Source of the DNA: an uncultured Parvularculaceae bacterium
Lineage (GTDB): Bacteria > Pseudomonadota > Alphaproteobacteria > Caulobacterales > Parvularculaceae
Length of the DNA: 64,000 nt
Direction of reading: 5' to 3'
Assembly (NCBI GenBank): GCA_947259375.1
Contig: CAMYLZ010000017.1
Span: 1-64,000, forward strand
Made by a program: the position numbers and the translations under genes. Positions 7,759-15,725 of the stretch are shown here, piece after piece (the first letter of the stretch is position 1; each line of letters begins with the position of its first letter). The notes beneath the pieces are model-generated. The model was not told where the DNA came from and did no database searches. It saw only the letters and a program-made list of their open reading frames with translations.

Positions 7759-8544
7759 ATGTCTATCGTGAACAATACCATCGCGGGCCTTGCGCTTGCG
7801 GTCATGGCCGCCGGCGCCGCCAGCGCGCAGGAAGATCGCGGATATTATGTGGCGTTTTCCGGCGGCGTCTCTCTGCTGGGCGATTCTCAAAATGACGGCG
7901 CATTTGACGGTGACTTTACGACCGGCGCCGGAACGACCATTCCCGCCGGCACGGTCCTGCCGGACGGTACGGATGTCGGTTGGGACACTGACTTTGACAC
8001 AGGCTACGCTTTCGCCGGCGCCATCGGCCGGCGCTACGGGCCGTTTCGCGGCGAGTTGGAGATCGCCTATCAAGACAATGATATCGGCAGCCATGCGAAT
8101 GTCGCCGCCGCCGGCATCGCGCTTGACGGCGAAGACGCCGGCGTCCTGATCACCGGCTCGCCGAATATCGGCGTCACCGTCGGCGATCTCGTTGCGGATG
8201 GCCAGGGAGACGTCTCCAGCCTGTTCGTCATGGCCAATATTCTTTACGATTTTCGCACTGGCGGGCGACTGACGCCTTATATTGGCGGCGGCGCGGGCGT
8301 CGGCTTTGTCGATGTCAATTACACTCCCTCGGCAGTCGCCATCATTCAGGATGAAGCAACCGCATTCGCCTATCAGGCCCTGGCGGGGGTCGCCTATGCA
8401 GTCTCGCCGAAGCTCAGCCTGACCGCCGGCTATCGTTATCGCGCAACGACGGATGTCGATGTTGAAGCCGACCTGTTCGCTGCGGATTTCGAAATCGAAA
8501 ACAGCACGTCAATCATTGAGGCGGGCTTGCGCCTCGCCTTTTAA
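7759..8544 (+). CDS. Outer-membrane beta-barrel protein (OmpA/Omp25-like fold)
   Basis: A 261-residue exported protein. The start at 7759 follows GGAG and gives a signal peptide ending AASAQE. The rest alternates hydrophobic and polar residues in strand-like stretches (YYVAFSGGVSLLGD, YAFAGAIGRRYGPFRGELEIAY, LTPYIGGGAGVGFVDVNY, LSLTAGYRYRATTDVD) and ends with aromatic-rule IIEAGLRLAF, a typical outer-membrane insertion signal. No porin family can be named. It lies alone between fasciclin and a strong terminator. Confidence 0.8.
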   Translation: MSIVNNTIAGLALAVMAAGAASAQEDRGYYVAFSGGVSLLGDSQNDGAFDGDFTTGAGTTIPAGTVLPDGTDVGWDTDFDTGYAFAGAIGRRYGPFRGELEIAYQDNDIGSHANVAAAGIALDGEDAGVLITGSPNIGVTVGDLVADGQGDVSSLFVMANILYDFRTGGRLTPYIGGGAGVGFVDVNYTPSAVAIIQDEATAFAYQALAGVAYAVSPKLSLTAGYRYRATTDVDVEADLFAADFEIENSTSIIEAGLRLAF

Positions 8545-8602
8545 AGGTCTGCCCAGGGCGCTTTTCACGGCCCTCCCATACCCTTCGAAAAGCGTCCGCC
8601 TT

Positions 8603-8640
8603 GCCGCCGCCATTCCCAAATGGCGGCGGCCTTTTTTTTA
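8603..8640 (+). terminator. Intrinsic terminator of the barrel gene
   Basis: GCCGCCGCCATT pairs with AATGGCGGCGGC around a short loop, followed by a run of eight T on the plus strand. Confidence 0.9.
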
Positions 8641-8683
8641 CTGCGCGCGGAAAGCCGAAGCCGCTGCCGGCGCACAAAGAAAG

Positions 8684-8712
8684 GCGCCGCGGGAATGAAT
8701 TTCCCGCGGCGC
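8684..8712 (-). terminator. Intrinsic terminator of the disulfide reductase gene
   Basis: GCGCCGCGGGAA and TTCCCGCGGCGC form a 12-bp stem; on the minus strand it is followed by CTTTCTTTG. It lies about 40 bp past the stop at 8753. Confidence 0.75.
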
Positions 8713-8752
8713 AGTCCGTCGCTCGACAAGAAGCCTGACGCAGGGAAGCGCT

Positions 8753-10102
8753 TCAGACCAGAAATTTAATGTCGGATGAGAAAGTCGGATAGGCGTAGAC
8801 GGTCGACTTCAACTGATCCGCCGAAACGCCATGCTGCATGGCGAATGCAAAGATGTGGATGATTTCCTCCGCACCATGACCGATAATGGTCGCGCCCTTG
8901 ATCAGGCCATCGGCCTTGCCGACCAGCACTTTCGCAAATGCCGCGGTCTCGGCATAGGTCATGGCCGAGCGCCACCCGGTCATATCGTTGGTCTTGACCT
9001 CGACCTCGACGCCGGCCTCAGCCGCTTGCGCTTCGGTCAGGCCGACGCTGGCGAGCGCCGGCGTGGTATAGACCGCCGACGGGATCGACCCGTAATCCGG
9101 CTTCGCCACATCGCCTTCGAGAATGTTCCTGGCGACGATCCGGCCTTCATAGGAGGCGACGGGCGAAAGCTGCGGCGCCTTGGCGAGCGCGTCACCGGCG
9201 ACATAGACATCCGGATTGGTGGCGCTGCGCAAATGCGCATCAACAAGAATGGCGCCGCGTTCCATCGCGATACCGCCGGCCTCAAGATCGAGCCCCGCCA
9301 CATTGGCGACGCGGCCAGCGCCATTGACGATCCGGTCGGCGGACATCGTCAAACGCTCGCCGCCTTGCTCGAATGTTACATGCAAACACGGCCCGTGTTT
9401 CTGGATTTCCTGAATTTTCACGCCGGTGCGGATATCAACGCCCAGCCCTTCCGTTTCCGCATGCAGATGGCGCACGACATCTTCGTCGATTTGCGGCAAC
9501 AACCGGTCGGCGACTTCCAGAATGGACACGCGCACGCCGGCGCGCGCCAGCACATGCGCAAATTCCAGCGCGATAACCCCGCCGCCGATAAAGATCAGCG
9601 TCTTCGGCAATGCCTCCATTTCCAGCAAATCATCGCTGGTCATCAGATGTTCCGCACCCGGAATGGGCAGCGGGCGCGGCGTCGACCCGGCGGCGATGAG
9701 AATCTTGCCGGCTGAAATTTCGCGCCCGTCCACATTGAGCGAGCGCGGACCGGTGAAGCGCGCGGCGCCCCGGATCAGCTCGACGCCGTTTTTTTCGAGG
9801 CCGGAGGCGAAGCTGGCCGGCACGCCGTCGACGAAACTGTGTTTGCGCTCGATCAACCGTTTCCAGTCGAGGGAAACGCCATTCACCGCAATATGGTGTT
9901 TGTCGGCAAGATCGATCTGATGCAGCGTCTGCGCCGCGGCGACCAGCACCTTTTTGGGCACGCAGCCCCGCACCGCGCAAACCCCGCCGGGCGCGCCCGC
10001 TTCGATCATGGCGACCGACTTGCCAGCCTGCCGCAGGGCGGAGGCTGCGGCCATGCCGGCGTTTCCGGATCCGATGATGATGATGTCAAAGCTGTCTTGC
10101 AT
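8753..10102 (-). CDS. Pyridine nucleotide-disulfide oxidoreductase (glutathione-reductase-like)
   Basis: A 449-residue class I flavoprotein disulfide reductase. FDIIIIGSGNAGMAAASAL binds FAD, GGVCAVRGCVPKK is the redox-active C-x4-C, LIFIGGGVIALEFAHVLARA the NAD(P) motif, and VYVAGDAL the second FAD motif. The C-terminus reads VYAYPTFSSDIKFLV rather than the HPTxAEE of true glutathione reductase (compare the gene at 24772), so the substrate is uncertain. The start is the ATG at 10102 after GAGG; a 12-residue upstream extension has no ribosome site. No heavy-metal domain, so not a typical MerA. Confidence 0.8.
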   Translation of the reverse strand: MQDSFDIIIIGSGNAGMAAASALRQAGKSVAMIEAGAPGGVCAVRGCVPKKVLVAAAQTLHQIDLADKHHIAVNGVSLDWKRLIERKHSFVDGVPASFASGLEKNGVELIRGAARFTGPRSLNVDGREISAGKILIAAGSTPRPLPIPGAEHLMTSDDLLEMEALPKTLIFIGGGVIALEFAHVLARAGVRVSILEVADRLLPQIDEDVVRHLHAETEGLGVDIRTGVKIQEIQKHGPCLHVTFEQGGERLTMSADRIVNGAGRVANVAGLDLEAGGIAMERGAILVDAHLRSATNPDVYVAGDALAKAPQLSPVASYEGRIVARNILEGDVAKPDYGSIPSAVYTTPALASVGLTEAQAAEAGVEVEVKTNDMTGWRSAMTYAETAAFAKVLVGKADGLIKGATIIGHGAEEIIHIFAFAMQHGVSADQLKSTVYAYPTFSSDIKFLV

Positions 10103-10141
10103 TTTCGGGCCTCGTGCGACGTTGTTACATTTAAGCAAACT

Positions 10142-10171
10142 GTTCGGCCGGGCGCAAAGGCCCGGCCGAAC
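10142..10171 (-). terminator. GC-rich hairpin between isochorismatase-like and reductase genes
   Basis: GTTCGGCCGGGC and GCCCGGCCGAAC form a perfect 12-bp stem with loop GCAAAG. On the minus strand it is followed only by AGTTTGCTT, so termination may be weak. It stands between the 3' end of the upstream gene (10226) and the reductase start. Confidence 0.55.
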
Positions 10172-10225
10172 TTTACGCGCCGCCCCTTGGGGGGGGGAGA
10201 GAGGGGGCAGGAGCGGCGGCGCAAC

Positions 10226-11056
10226 CTATTTGCGGTAAGCGGCCTTGATCGCCTTCACCGTGTTTTTCGTGTTGTCGATATCGCTTGCGATGAAGCGGTA
10301 GTTGGTCAGCGCAGCGGCGTAACCGTCATAATGCTCCGTGATCGCAGCCGCCGTGGCGTCGGTAACGACCATGACGTCAAAGCCTTGCTCGCCAAGTTCA
10401 CGCATATGGGATTCGGTGCAAAGATTGGCTGACATGCCGGCGAGAATGACCTTTGAAACACCCGCCTTGCGAAGTTGCAGCACGAGATCATTCGTTTCGG
10501 GACCAAAGACCTTGTGCGGGCTCGTCACGACCGTTTTGCCGTTATTGATATATTTCTTGTAACGCTGGAGCCAGTCGGCGCCGGAGCCCTCAAACCCTTC
10601 AGTCGTCAGCGCGCCCTTTCGATCGAACATGCCGATCTTGTGCATCAGCGCTTCCAGCGTGCCTTCGAATTTCCAGCCGTGATCATGCTCGTAATAATAG
10701 TGCGGCGAAACGAAAACCGGCATGCCTGTGTCTTCGGCGGCCTTGAACAGATGTTCCAGGTTTTCGACCACACCGTTTTCCGTCACGCTCTTGCCGACGA
10801 CGCCCCATGCCACGCCGTCAGGAGACAGGAAATCATTTTGCGGATCGGTGATAACGATCGCGGTCTTGCCCGGCTCGATTTCAAACCCCGGAAGCGGCAG
10901 GCCGTCATTGACCGGCGGCTGTTTTGCGGTTGCGACGCGCACCTCGTCCGAGCCAGCCGACATCGCCGGCGACGTGACAGCGCCGAAGCCGGCGGCAAGT
11001 GCGGCGATCGCGCCGGCGGCAAGCGCCGCTTTCTTGAAACTATGGGAAAGAGACAT
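10226..11056 (-). CDS. Exported isochorismatase-like cysteine hydrolase
   Basis: A 276-residue protein with a signal peptide (FKKAALAAGAIAALAAGFG, cleavage near SPAMSAGS) and an isochorismatase-superfamily domain. The catalytic Asp is in AIVITDPQNDFLSPDG and the nucleophile Cys in ILAGMSANLCTESHMREL; TSPHKVFGPE may supply the Lys. The fold hydrolyses amides or vinyl ethers (nicotinamidase, isochorismatase and relatives); the substrate is unknown and periplasmic placement argues against siderophore synthesis. The ATG follows AAAGGAG. It diverges from a LysR gene, which probably regulates it. Confidence 0.85.
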   Translation of the reverse strand: MSLSHSFKKAALAAGAIAALAAGFGAVTSPAMSAGSDEVRVATAKQPPVNDGLPLPGFEIEPGKTAIVITDPQNDFLSPDGVAWGVVGKSVTENGVVENLEHLFKAAEDTGMPVFVSPHYYYEHDHGWKFEGTLEALMHKIGMFDRKGALTTEGFEGSGADWLQRYKKYINNGKTVVTSPHKVFGPETNDLVLQLRKAGVSKVILAGMSANLCTESHMRELGEQGFDVMVVTDATAAAITEHYDGYAAALTNYRFIASDIDNTKNTVKAIKAAYRK

Positions 11057-11147
11057 GGGGTTTCTCCTTTACTGACAATGTTGATTTCGTTGACAGGAGC
11101 GATTTAGGCCGCCGGTGCGGGTGGAAAAATCGGCCCGCCGACATAAT

Positions 11148-11170
11148 ATTGCTGACGAAACGTCATCAAT
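11148..11170. promoter_or_regulatory. Palindromic operator candidate before the LysR gene
   Basis: ATTG-C-TGACG-AAA-CGTCA-T-CAAT, a near-perfect inverted repeat 17 bp before the regulator ATG and in the divergent gap to the isochorismatase-like gene. A LysR recognition site is the likely meaning. Confidence 0.55.
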
Positions 11171-11187
11171 CAGCCGGGGCCTAATCG

Positions 11188-12099
11188 ATGGATTCCATTG
11201 GAGAAATGACCGTTTTCGCCGAAGTCGTGCGGACCGGCAGCTTTGTCGGCGCGGCCCGCCAGCTCGGCCTCACCTCATCCGGCGTCAGCCGGAAGATCAG
11301 CCGCTTTGAGGACCGGCTGGGCGTGCGCCTGTTCAATCGGACGACACGGTCACTGTCGCTGACCGAAGCGGGCGAGGCCCTGTCGGAGCGCTGCACGGAT
11401 ATTCTCACGTCGATTGAAGCGGCCGAAAATGTCGCGCGCGATCTTTCCGCCGGGCCCGCCGGCGTGCTGCGCGTCGCCGCATCCGATGCGCTTTGCGTTG
11501 AAGTGATCGTGCCGTTTCTCAAAGACTTTTCCGAGCGCTACCCGGATCTAGCGGTGACGCTGGTGCATGGCGACGGTCCGGTCGACCTGCTCGAAGAACG
11601 GATCGATCTCGCCTTGTCTTTCGGGCGGCCGCCGGAAACATCGTTCATCGCCCGAAAGCTGATCGACGATCCGTGGATTGTCTGCGCGGCGCCGTCATAT
11701 TTGAAACGCCATGGCGCGCCGGAAACGCCGGCCGCGTTGCTGAAACACCGTTGCCTCACTATTCACGCGCGCGGCGTGACCAAAGACCACTGGAAGTTCT
11801 GCATCGAGGACGAGATAGAGGCCATTCAGGCGCCGAGCGCCTTTTCCGGCATTGGCCTGACCGTCAAGGCGGCGGCGCTGGAAGGTCTCGGCATTGCGCG
11901 CCTTGCCCATTTCCTTGTCTGTACGGAAATCGCTGCCGGGCGGCTAATTCCTCTGCTAACGGATCAAATGCCGAAAAATGAACGAGCCATCTACGCCGTT
12001 TATCCTAACCGGCAATATCTGCCGTCGAAAATCCGGCTATTCATCGATGCGCTCAAGGACCATATGCACGACAATTTGAAACCTCCTGAGCCGCATTAA
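11188..12099 (+). CDS. LysR-family transcriptional regulator
   Basis: A 303-residue LysR regulator. The N-terminal winged helix-turn-helix reads FAEVVRTGSFVGAARQLGLT then SGVSRKISRFEDRLGVRLFN and RTTRSLSLTEAGEAL, the standard family pattern. The C-terminal substrate-binding domain includes GVLRVAASDAL and LDLLEERIDLALSFG-like segments. The organisation of a divergent enzyme gene is the classic arrangement for LysR control of a neighbour. The effector is unknown. Confidence 0.9.
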   Translation: MDSIGEMTVFAEVVRTGSFVGAARQLGLTSSGVSRKISRFEDRLGVRLFNRTTRSLSLTEAGEALSERCTDILTSIEAAENVARDLSAGPAGVLRVAASDALCVEVIVPFLKDFSERYPDLAVTLVHGDGPVDLLEERIDLALSFGRPPETSFIARKLIDDPWIVCAAPSYLKRHGAPETPAALLKHRCLTIHARGVTKDHWKFCIEDEIEAIQAPSAFSGIGLTVKAAALEGLGIARLAHFLVCTEIAAGRLIPLLTDQMPKNERAIYAVYPNRQYLPSKIRLFIDALKDHMHDNLKPPEPH

Positions 12100-12203
12100 C
12101 CAGGCCGCCGCCGCGCTGCTTTTCAGGGAAACAACGCTGGACGCCGAAATTTAAACGACTGGGTGCGCTTGGCGCTGCGAAATGCAAGCCGTGTCAGCCG
12201 ATC

Positions 12204-12290
12204 AGAAATATCCCCGCAGGCCGGAGCCTGCGGGGCGATTTGGTGCAGTCTACGCTACTTGTTAACGGCTAGCCTGCGATTTCTGAACAT
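12204..12290 (-). ncRNA. Candidate tracrRNA for the neighbouring Cas9
   Basis: Minus strand. A 28-nt antirepeat (12288-12261) pairs with the 5' 26 nt of the 36-nt repeat at 15753-15788: the shared blocks TTCAGAAATCG and CTAGCCG are exact complements, with one mismatch and one wobble between them. A short linker (12260-12241) follows, then a perfect 10-bp hairpin CCCCGCAGGC/GCCTGCGGGG with a four-base loop and TATTT. TTGACT at 12322-12317 would serve as -35 for transcription starting near 12290; a -10 is not obvious. Antirepeat, linker and terminal hairpin match type II tracrRNA layout. The RNA is inferred, not demonstrated. Confidence 0.6.
12212..12235. terminator. Perfect GC hairpin between lysR and cas9
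   Basis: CCCCGCAGGC and GCCTGCGGGG, four-base loop CGGA on plus, flanked by AAAT/ATTT. It can end the minus-strand RNA described as tracrRNA and may also stop lysR transcription on plus, though T tracts are short both ways. Confidence 0.55.
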
Positions 12291-12318
12291 TTACAGATTG
12301 CGGCTTTTCACTTATCAG
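12290..12318 (+). promoter_or_regulatory. Candidate cas9 promoter
   Basis: TTTACA (12290-12295), 17-nt spacer, TATCAG (12313-12318), giving a start about 30 nt before the cas9 ATG. It overlaps the 5' end and -35 region of the opposing tracrRNA candidate, so the two transcripts would compete. Confidence 0.35.
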
Positions 12319-12354
12319 TCAACCGCTCTTGTATGTGAAATTCCAAGTTCGTTC

Positions 12355-15300
12355 ATGCGTCAAAACAAAGCTGAAAAGCGGCCTTACCGCATCGGCATCG
12401 AGTTGGGCCCGAGCTATTTGGGCTGGTGCGTAATTGACCTTGACGACGCCGGCAATCCTACCGGCATTCGCGATATGGGCGTGCGCATATTTGCGGAGGG
12501 CCGCGATCCAAAATCCGGCGCATCTCTTGCTGTCGAACGGCGTTTGGCGCGTTCAGCGCGGCGGCGGCGCGACCGTTTCGTCGGTCGGCGAAAAGCGTTG
12601 ATGAAAGCGCTCGTTAAATTCGACCTGATGCCCGCAGATGCTACCGACAGGAACGCGCTCGAAACGCTCGATCCTTTTGCATTGCGCGCCGCAGCGCTTG
12701 ATGACGCCATTCCGCTTTACCACCTCGGCAGGGCCTTGTTTCACCTCAATCAGCGCCGCGGTTTCAAATCAAACCGCAAGGCGGATCGCGGCAATGACGA
12801 GGAAAAAGGAAAGATTGCGACCGGCATCGCGCGCCTTGCCAAGGCGATGCGCGATAGCGGTGCGCGCACATTTGGCGAGTTTCTCCATCGCCGCCGCCGA
12901 GGCGCCGACGACCCGCGGCGCACGCCGCCGGTCCGCGCACGCCTGCACGCCGCGCCGGATAGCAACGGATACGAATTTTATCCTGACCGCGCCATGCTGG
13001 AGCAGGAATTTGACGCCATCTGGACCGCGCAGACCAGGCATCACCCCAAGGTCTTGACGCCTGAAATGCGCAGCCGCCTGGCGTCGATCATGTTTCATCA
13101 ACGTCCGCTCAAGCGCAGACCCGTCGGCCGATGCATGTTCTTTGACGACGAACGCCTGCCAAAGGCGCATCCGCTGCTCCAGGACCGCCGGGTTTATGAA
13201 GAGGTCAATGCGCTGGAGATCGAAATACCCGGCGAGGCGTCGCGAAAATTGACCCTCGATGAGCGCGACAAGGTTGTTGCAAAACTGCAAAATGCGAAAT
13301 CCGCGTCCTTTTCGGCCTTGCGGACCTTATTGAAATTGCCGGACGCCGCCCGCTTCAATCGCGAGTCCGAGCGTTTGCCGAAACTGACCGGCAATGAGGT
13401 GCGCGCGGCATTGTCGCGCAAGGACAGGTTCGGTCCGAAATGGGCCATCCTCGATCTCGAGACTCAGACGGAAGTGATCAAGCGGCTCCGCGAAGAAGAC
13501 GAGGAAGGCCGCTTAACCGACTGGCTCGAACAGCTATTCGGCATCGAAACCGGTCGCGCAAGAAGGATCGCCAGCGTCGCCCTGCCTGAAGGCTATGGCA
13601 GGCTCGGCGAAAAGGCGACGCGCTTGCTGCTCGACATGTTGCAAGCCGAGGTCATCACCCGCGATGAAGCGCTTGCGCGCTGCGCCGTCGCCTATCCCGA
13701 AATGACGGACCAGACGGCGCCGCATGGCGATGGCGCCATGGCGCACCTGCCTTATTACGCAAAGGTGCTGGAACGCCATGTCGTTCCGGGCACGTACAAT
13801 CCGGATGAAGAGGACGATGCCGTTCGCTATGGCCGCATCGCCAACCCGACCTTTCACATCGGCCTGAACCAGTTGCGGCGGGTCATGAACGACATTATCC
13901 GCATCCACGGCCGCCCCGTTCAAATCACCGCGGAACTGGCGCGCGACCTCAAGCTCAGCGACGAACAAAAAAGGCGCGCAAATGCGCTTGGCCGAAAAAA
14001 CGCCCAGGCGTCGGAACGGCGTTCGGCGCAACTGCGCGAACTCAAGCAGCGCGACACCGGGGCCAACCGGTTATTGCTGAAACTCTGGGAGGAATTGAAC
14101 CCGGATGACCCATCTGACCGGCTTTGTGTTTATTCCGGCGAGGCGATTACGCCCGACATGCTGTTCAACGGGACCGTCGAACTCAATTACATCTTGCCGC
14201 GCTCGCGCACGCTTGATGAAACCGACGCCAACAGAACACTCTGCCTGACAGCGTTTAATCGGCAAAAACGGGGCAAATCGCCTTACGAAGCCTTTGGCCC
14301 GGACAAGGATCGCTGGGCCGGCGTCATTTCCCGCGCCGCGCGCCTGCCAAGGAACAAGCGATGGCGATTTCAGCCCAACGCGATGGAGCGTTTTGAAAGC
14401 GAAAAGCGCAGTTTCGTCGACAGGCAATTGATCGACGGACACTATCTCTCGCGGCTTGCCCGGCGATATCTCGAAACGGTCTGCCCTGGCGATCAGGCGG
14501 CGCGCGCTGGCGTATTCGTCATTCCGGGGCGCATGACCGAAATGCTGCGCCGCAAGTGGGGCCTCAACCCGCTGCTGCCCGATCACAACCTGCCTGTCGG
14601 CGCCGGCCGCAAAAAAGATCGCCTTGATCACCGCCACCACGCGATTGACGCTTCCGTCATCGGCGTTACCGATCGGGCGTTGCTGACCCGCATCGCCGCC
14701 GAAACCGCGCTCGCCGAAGACGAGGCCCGGCTCGATCACGACCTTGGCGACATTGATCCGCCCTGGACGACTTTTCGGGCGGATCTCGGCGCGGCGCTCG
14801 AACGCGTCGTTGTCAGCCACCGGCCGGACCAGGGCTGCATTTCCATGGCCGCGCGCCGCGCCACCGGCCGTGACCGGACGGCGGGGCGCCTGCATAACGA
14901 CACCGCCTACGGCCTTACCGGCAAGACCGATGACAATGGCAATGAAATTGTCGTGGTTCGAAAGCCGATAGAAAGCCTCACCCGACCCGCCGATATCGAG
15001 CGCATTCGCGATCCCGAATTACGCGCGGCGTTGCGGGAAAAAACGCAAGGGCTTTCAGGCGGCAAGTTTGGAAAAGCACTGCGCGCCTTTGCAACGGACA
15101 ATGAAAGATGGCCTGGTCTGCGCCGTGTGCGGATTATCGAATCGATAAAAACGGTAAAAGTCCGCGACCGCACCGGCGCCGCCTATAAAGGGTACAAAGG
15201 TGATTCCAACTATCGTTACGATGTGTGGGAATTACCTGATGGAAAATGGGTTTGCGACGTGGTGACGATGTTTGACGCACATCAGCGGCAAACGGAATCA

Positions 15301-15603
15301 CCGGTCAAACGCGAATACCCCACCGCCAGGAAAATCATGCGCCTACACCAGAACGACATGCTCGCGATTGAGCATGAAGATGGCGAAATCATTGTCAGGG
15401 TGGTCAAATTCAGCATTTCCGGAAATCTGACAATGGCCGGCCATCTCGAAGGCGGCGCCCTGAAGGCCCGCGATGCGCAAAACAGCGACGCCGACCCGTT
15501 CAAATATATCTATGCGTCGGCAAACGCCCTGAAAAAACGAAAAGCGCGAAAAATCCGTATCGATGCGCTCGGCCGCGTGCATGATCCCGGCCCGCGCGCC
15601 TGA
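12355..15603 (+). CDS. cas9: Type II-C Cas9 with altered RuvC-I and HNH active sites
   Basis: A 1082-residue Cas9, normal length for type II-C. In order: RuvC-I YRIGIELGPSYLGW (residues 11-24), arginine-rich bridge helix RRLARSARRRRDRFVGRRKA, REC lobe with YHLGRALFHLNQRRGFKSNR, RuvC-II QITAELARDLKLS (E527), HNH around VELNYILPRSRTLDET, RuvC-III LDHRHHAIDASV (H762, D765), and C-terminal wedge/PAM-interacting region with YKGDSNYRYDVWEL. Canonical Cas9 has Asp in GLDIG and Asp-His in the HNH motif; here they are E16 (GAG at 12400) and N611-Y612 (AAT TAC at 14185-14190). HNH cleavage should be lost and RuvC impaired or lost, while RNA and DNA binding regions look whole. ATG at 12355 lacks a clear Shine-Dalgarno; the frame is open to 12163 but that part is non-conserved. 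No cas1, cas2 or cas4 nearby. Confidence 0.95.
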   Translation: MRQNKAEKRPYRIGIELGPSYLGWCVIDLDDAGNPTGIRDMGVRIFAEGRDPKSGASLAVERRLARSARRRRDRFVGRRKALMKALVKFDLMPADATDRNALETLDPFALRAAALDDAIPLYHLGRALFHLNQRRGFKSNRKADRGNDEEKGKIATGIARLAKAMRDSGARTFGEFLHRRRRGADDPRRTPPVRARLHAAPDSNGYEFYPDRAMLEQEFDAIWTAQTRHHPKVLTPEMRSRLASIMFHQRPLKRRPVGRCMFFDDERLPKAHPLLQDRRVYEEVNALEIEIPGEASRKLTLDERDKVVAKLQNAKSASFSALRTLLKLPDAARFNRESERLPKLTGNEVRAALSRKDRFGPKWAILDLETQTEVIKRLREEDEEGRLTDWLEQLFGIETGRARRIASVALPEGYGRLGEKATRLLLDMLQAEVITRDEALARCAVAYPEMTDQTAPHGDGAMAHLPYYAKVLERHVVPGTYNPDEEDDAVRYGRIANPTFHIGLNQLRRVMNDIIRIHGRPVQITAELARDLKLSDEQKRRANALGRKNAQASERRSAQLRELKQRDTGANRLLLKLWEELNPDDPSDRLCVYSGEAITPDMLFNGTVELNYILPRSRTLDETDANRTLCLTAFNRQKRGKSPYEAFGPDKDRWAGVISRAARLPRNKRWRFQPNAMERFESEKRSFVDRQLIDGHYLSRLARRYLETVCPGDQAARAGVFVIPGRMTEMLRRKWGLNPLLPDHNLPVGAGRKKDRLDHRHHAIDASVIGVTDRALLTRIAAETALAEDEARLDHDLGDIDPPWTTFRADLGAALERVVVSHRPDQGCISMAARRATGRDRTAGRLHNDTAYGLTGKTDDNGNEIVVVRKPIESLTRPADIERIRDPELRAALREKTQGLSGGKFGKALRAFATDNERWPGLRRVRIIESIKTVKVRDRTGAAYKGYKGDSNYRYDVWELPDGKWVCDVVTMFDAHQRQTESPVKREYPTARKIMRLHQNDMLAIEHEDGEIIVRVVKFSISGNLTMAGHLEGGALKARDAQNSDADPFKYIYASANALKKRKARKIRIDALGRVHDPGPRA

Positions 15604-15670
15604 TGAACGCCGCGCGGCCGAAAACAGGACGCAATAGACGCCGCGAAGTCGCGATCAATCATTTGCAAAT

Positions 15671-15725
15671 GCGGTTGCGTTGGGAAAAAGAAAAGGTTCA
15701 GAAATCTCAGGCCAAACGCAACCGC
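15671..15725. repeat. Inverted repeat downstream of cas9
   Basis: GCGGTTGCGTTGG (15671-15683) and its complement (15712-15725, one bulged A) enclose a purine-rich loop. It may terminate cas9 on plus (followed by CTTTAATATATT) or the minus-strand array transcript; it also includes the first bases of the degenerate second repeat. Confidence 0.6.

Noticed and set aside
8753-10102. Mercuric reductase
   Set aside because: No heavy-metal-associated domain, no C-terminal vicinal Cys pair, and no mer genes nearby.
12163-12354. 64-residue N-terminal extension of Cas9
   Set aside because: Cas9 proteins start just before RuvC-I; the extension covers the hairpin, antirepeat and promoter and has no recognisable protein sequence.
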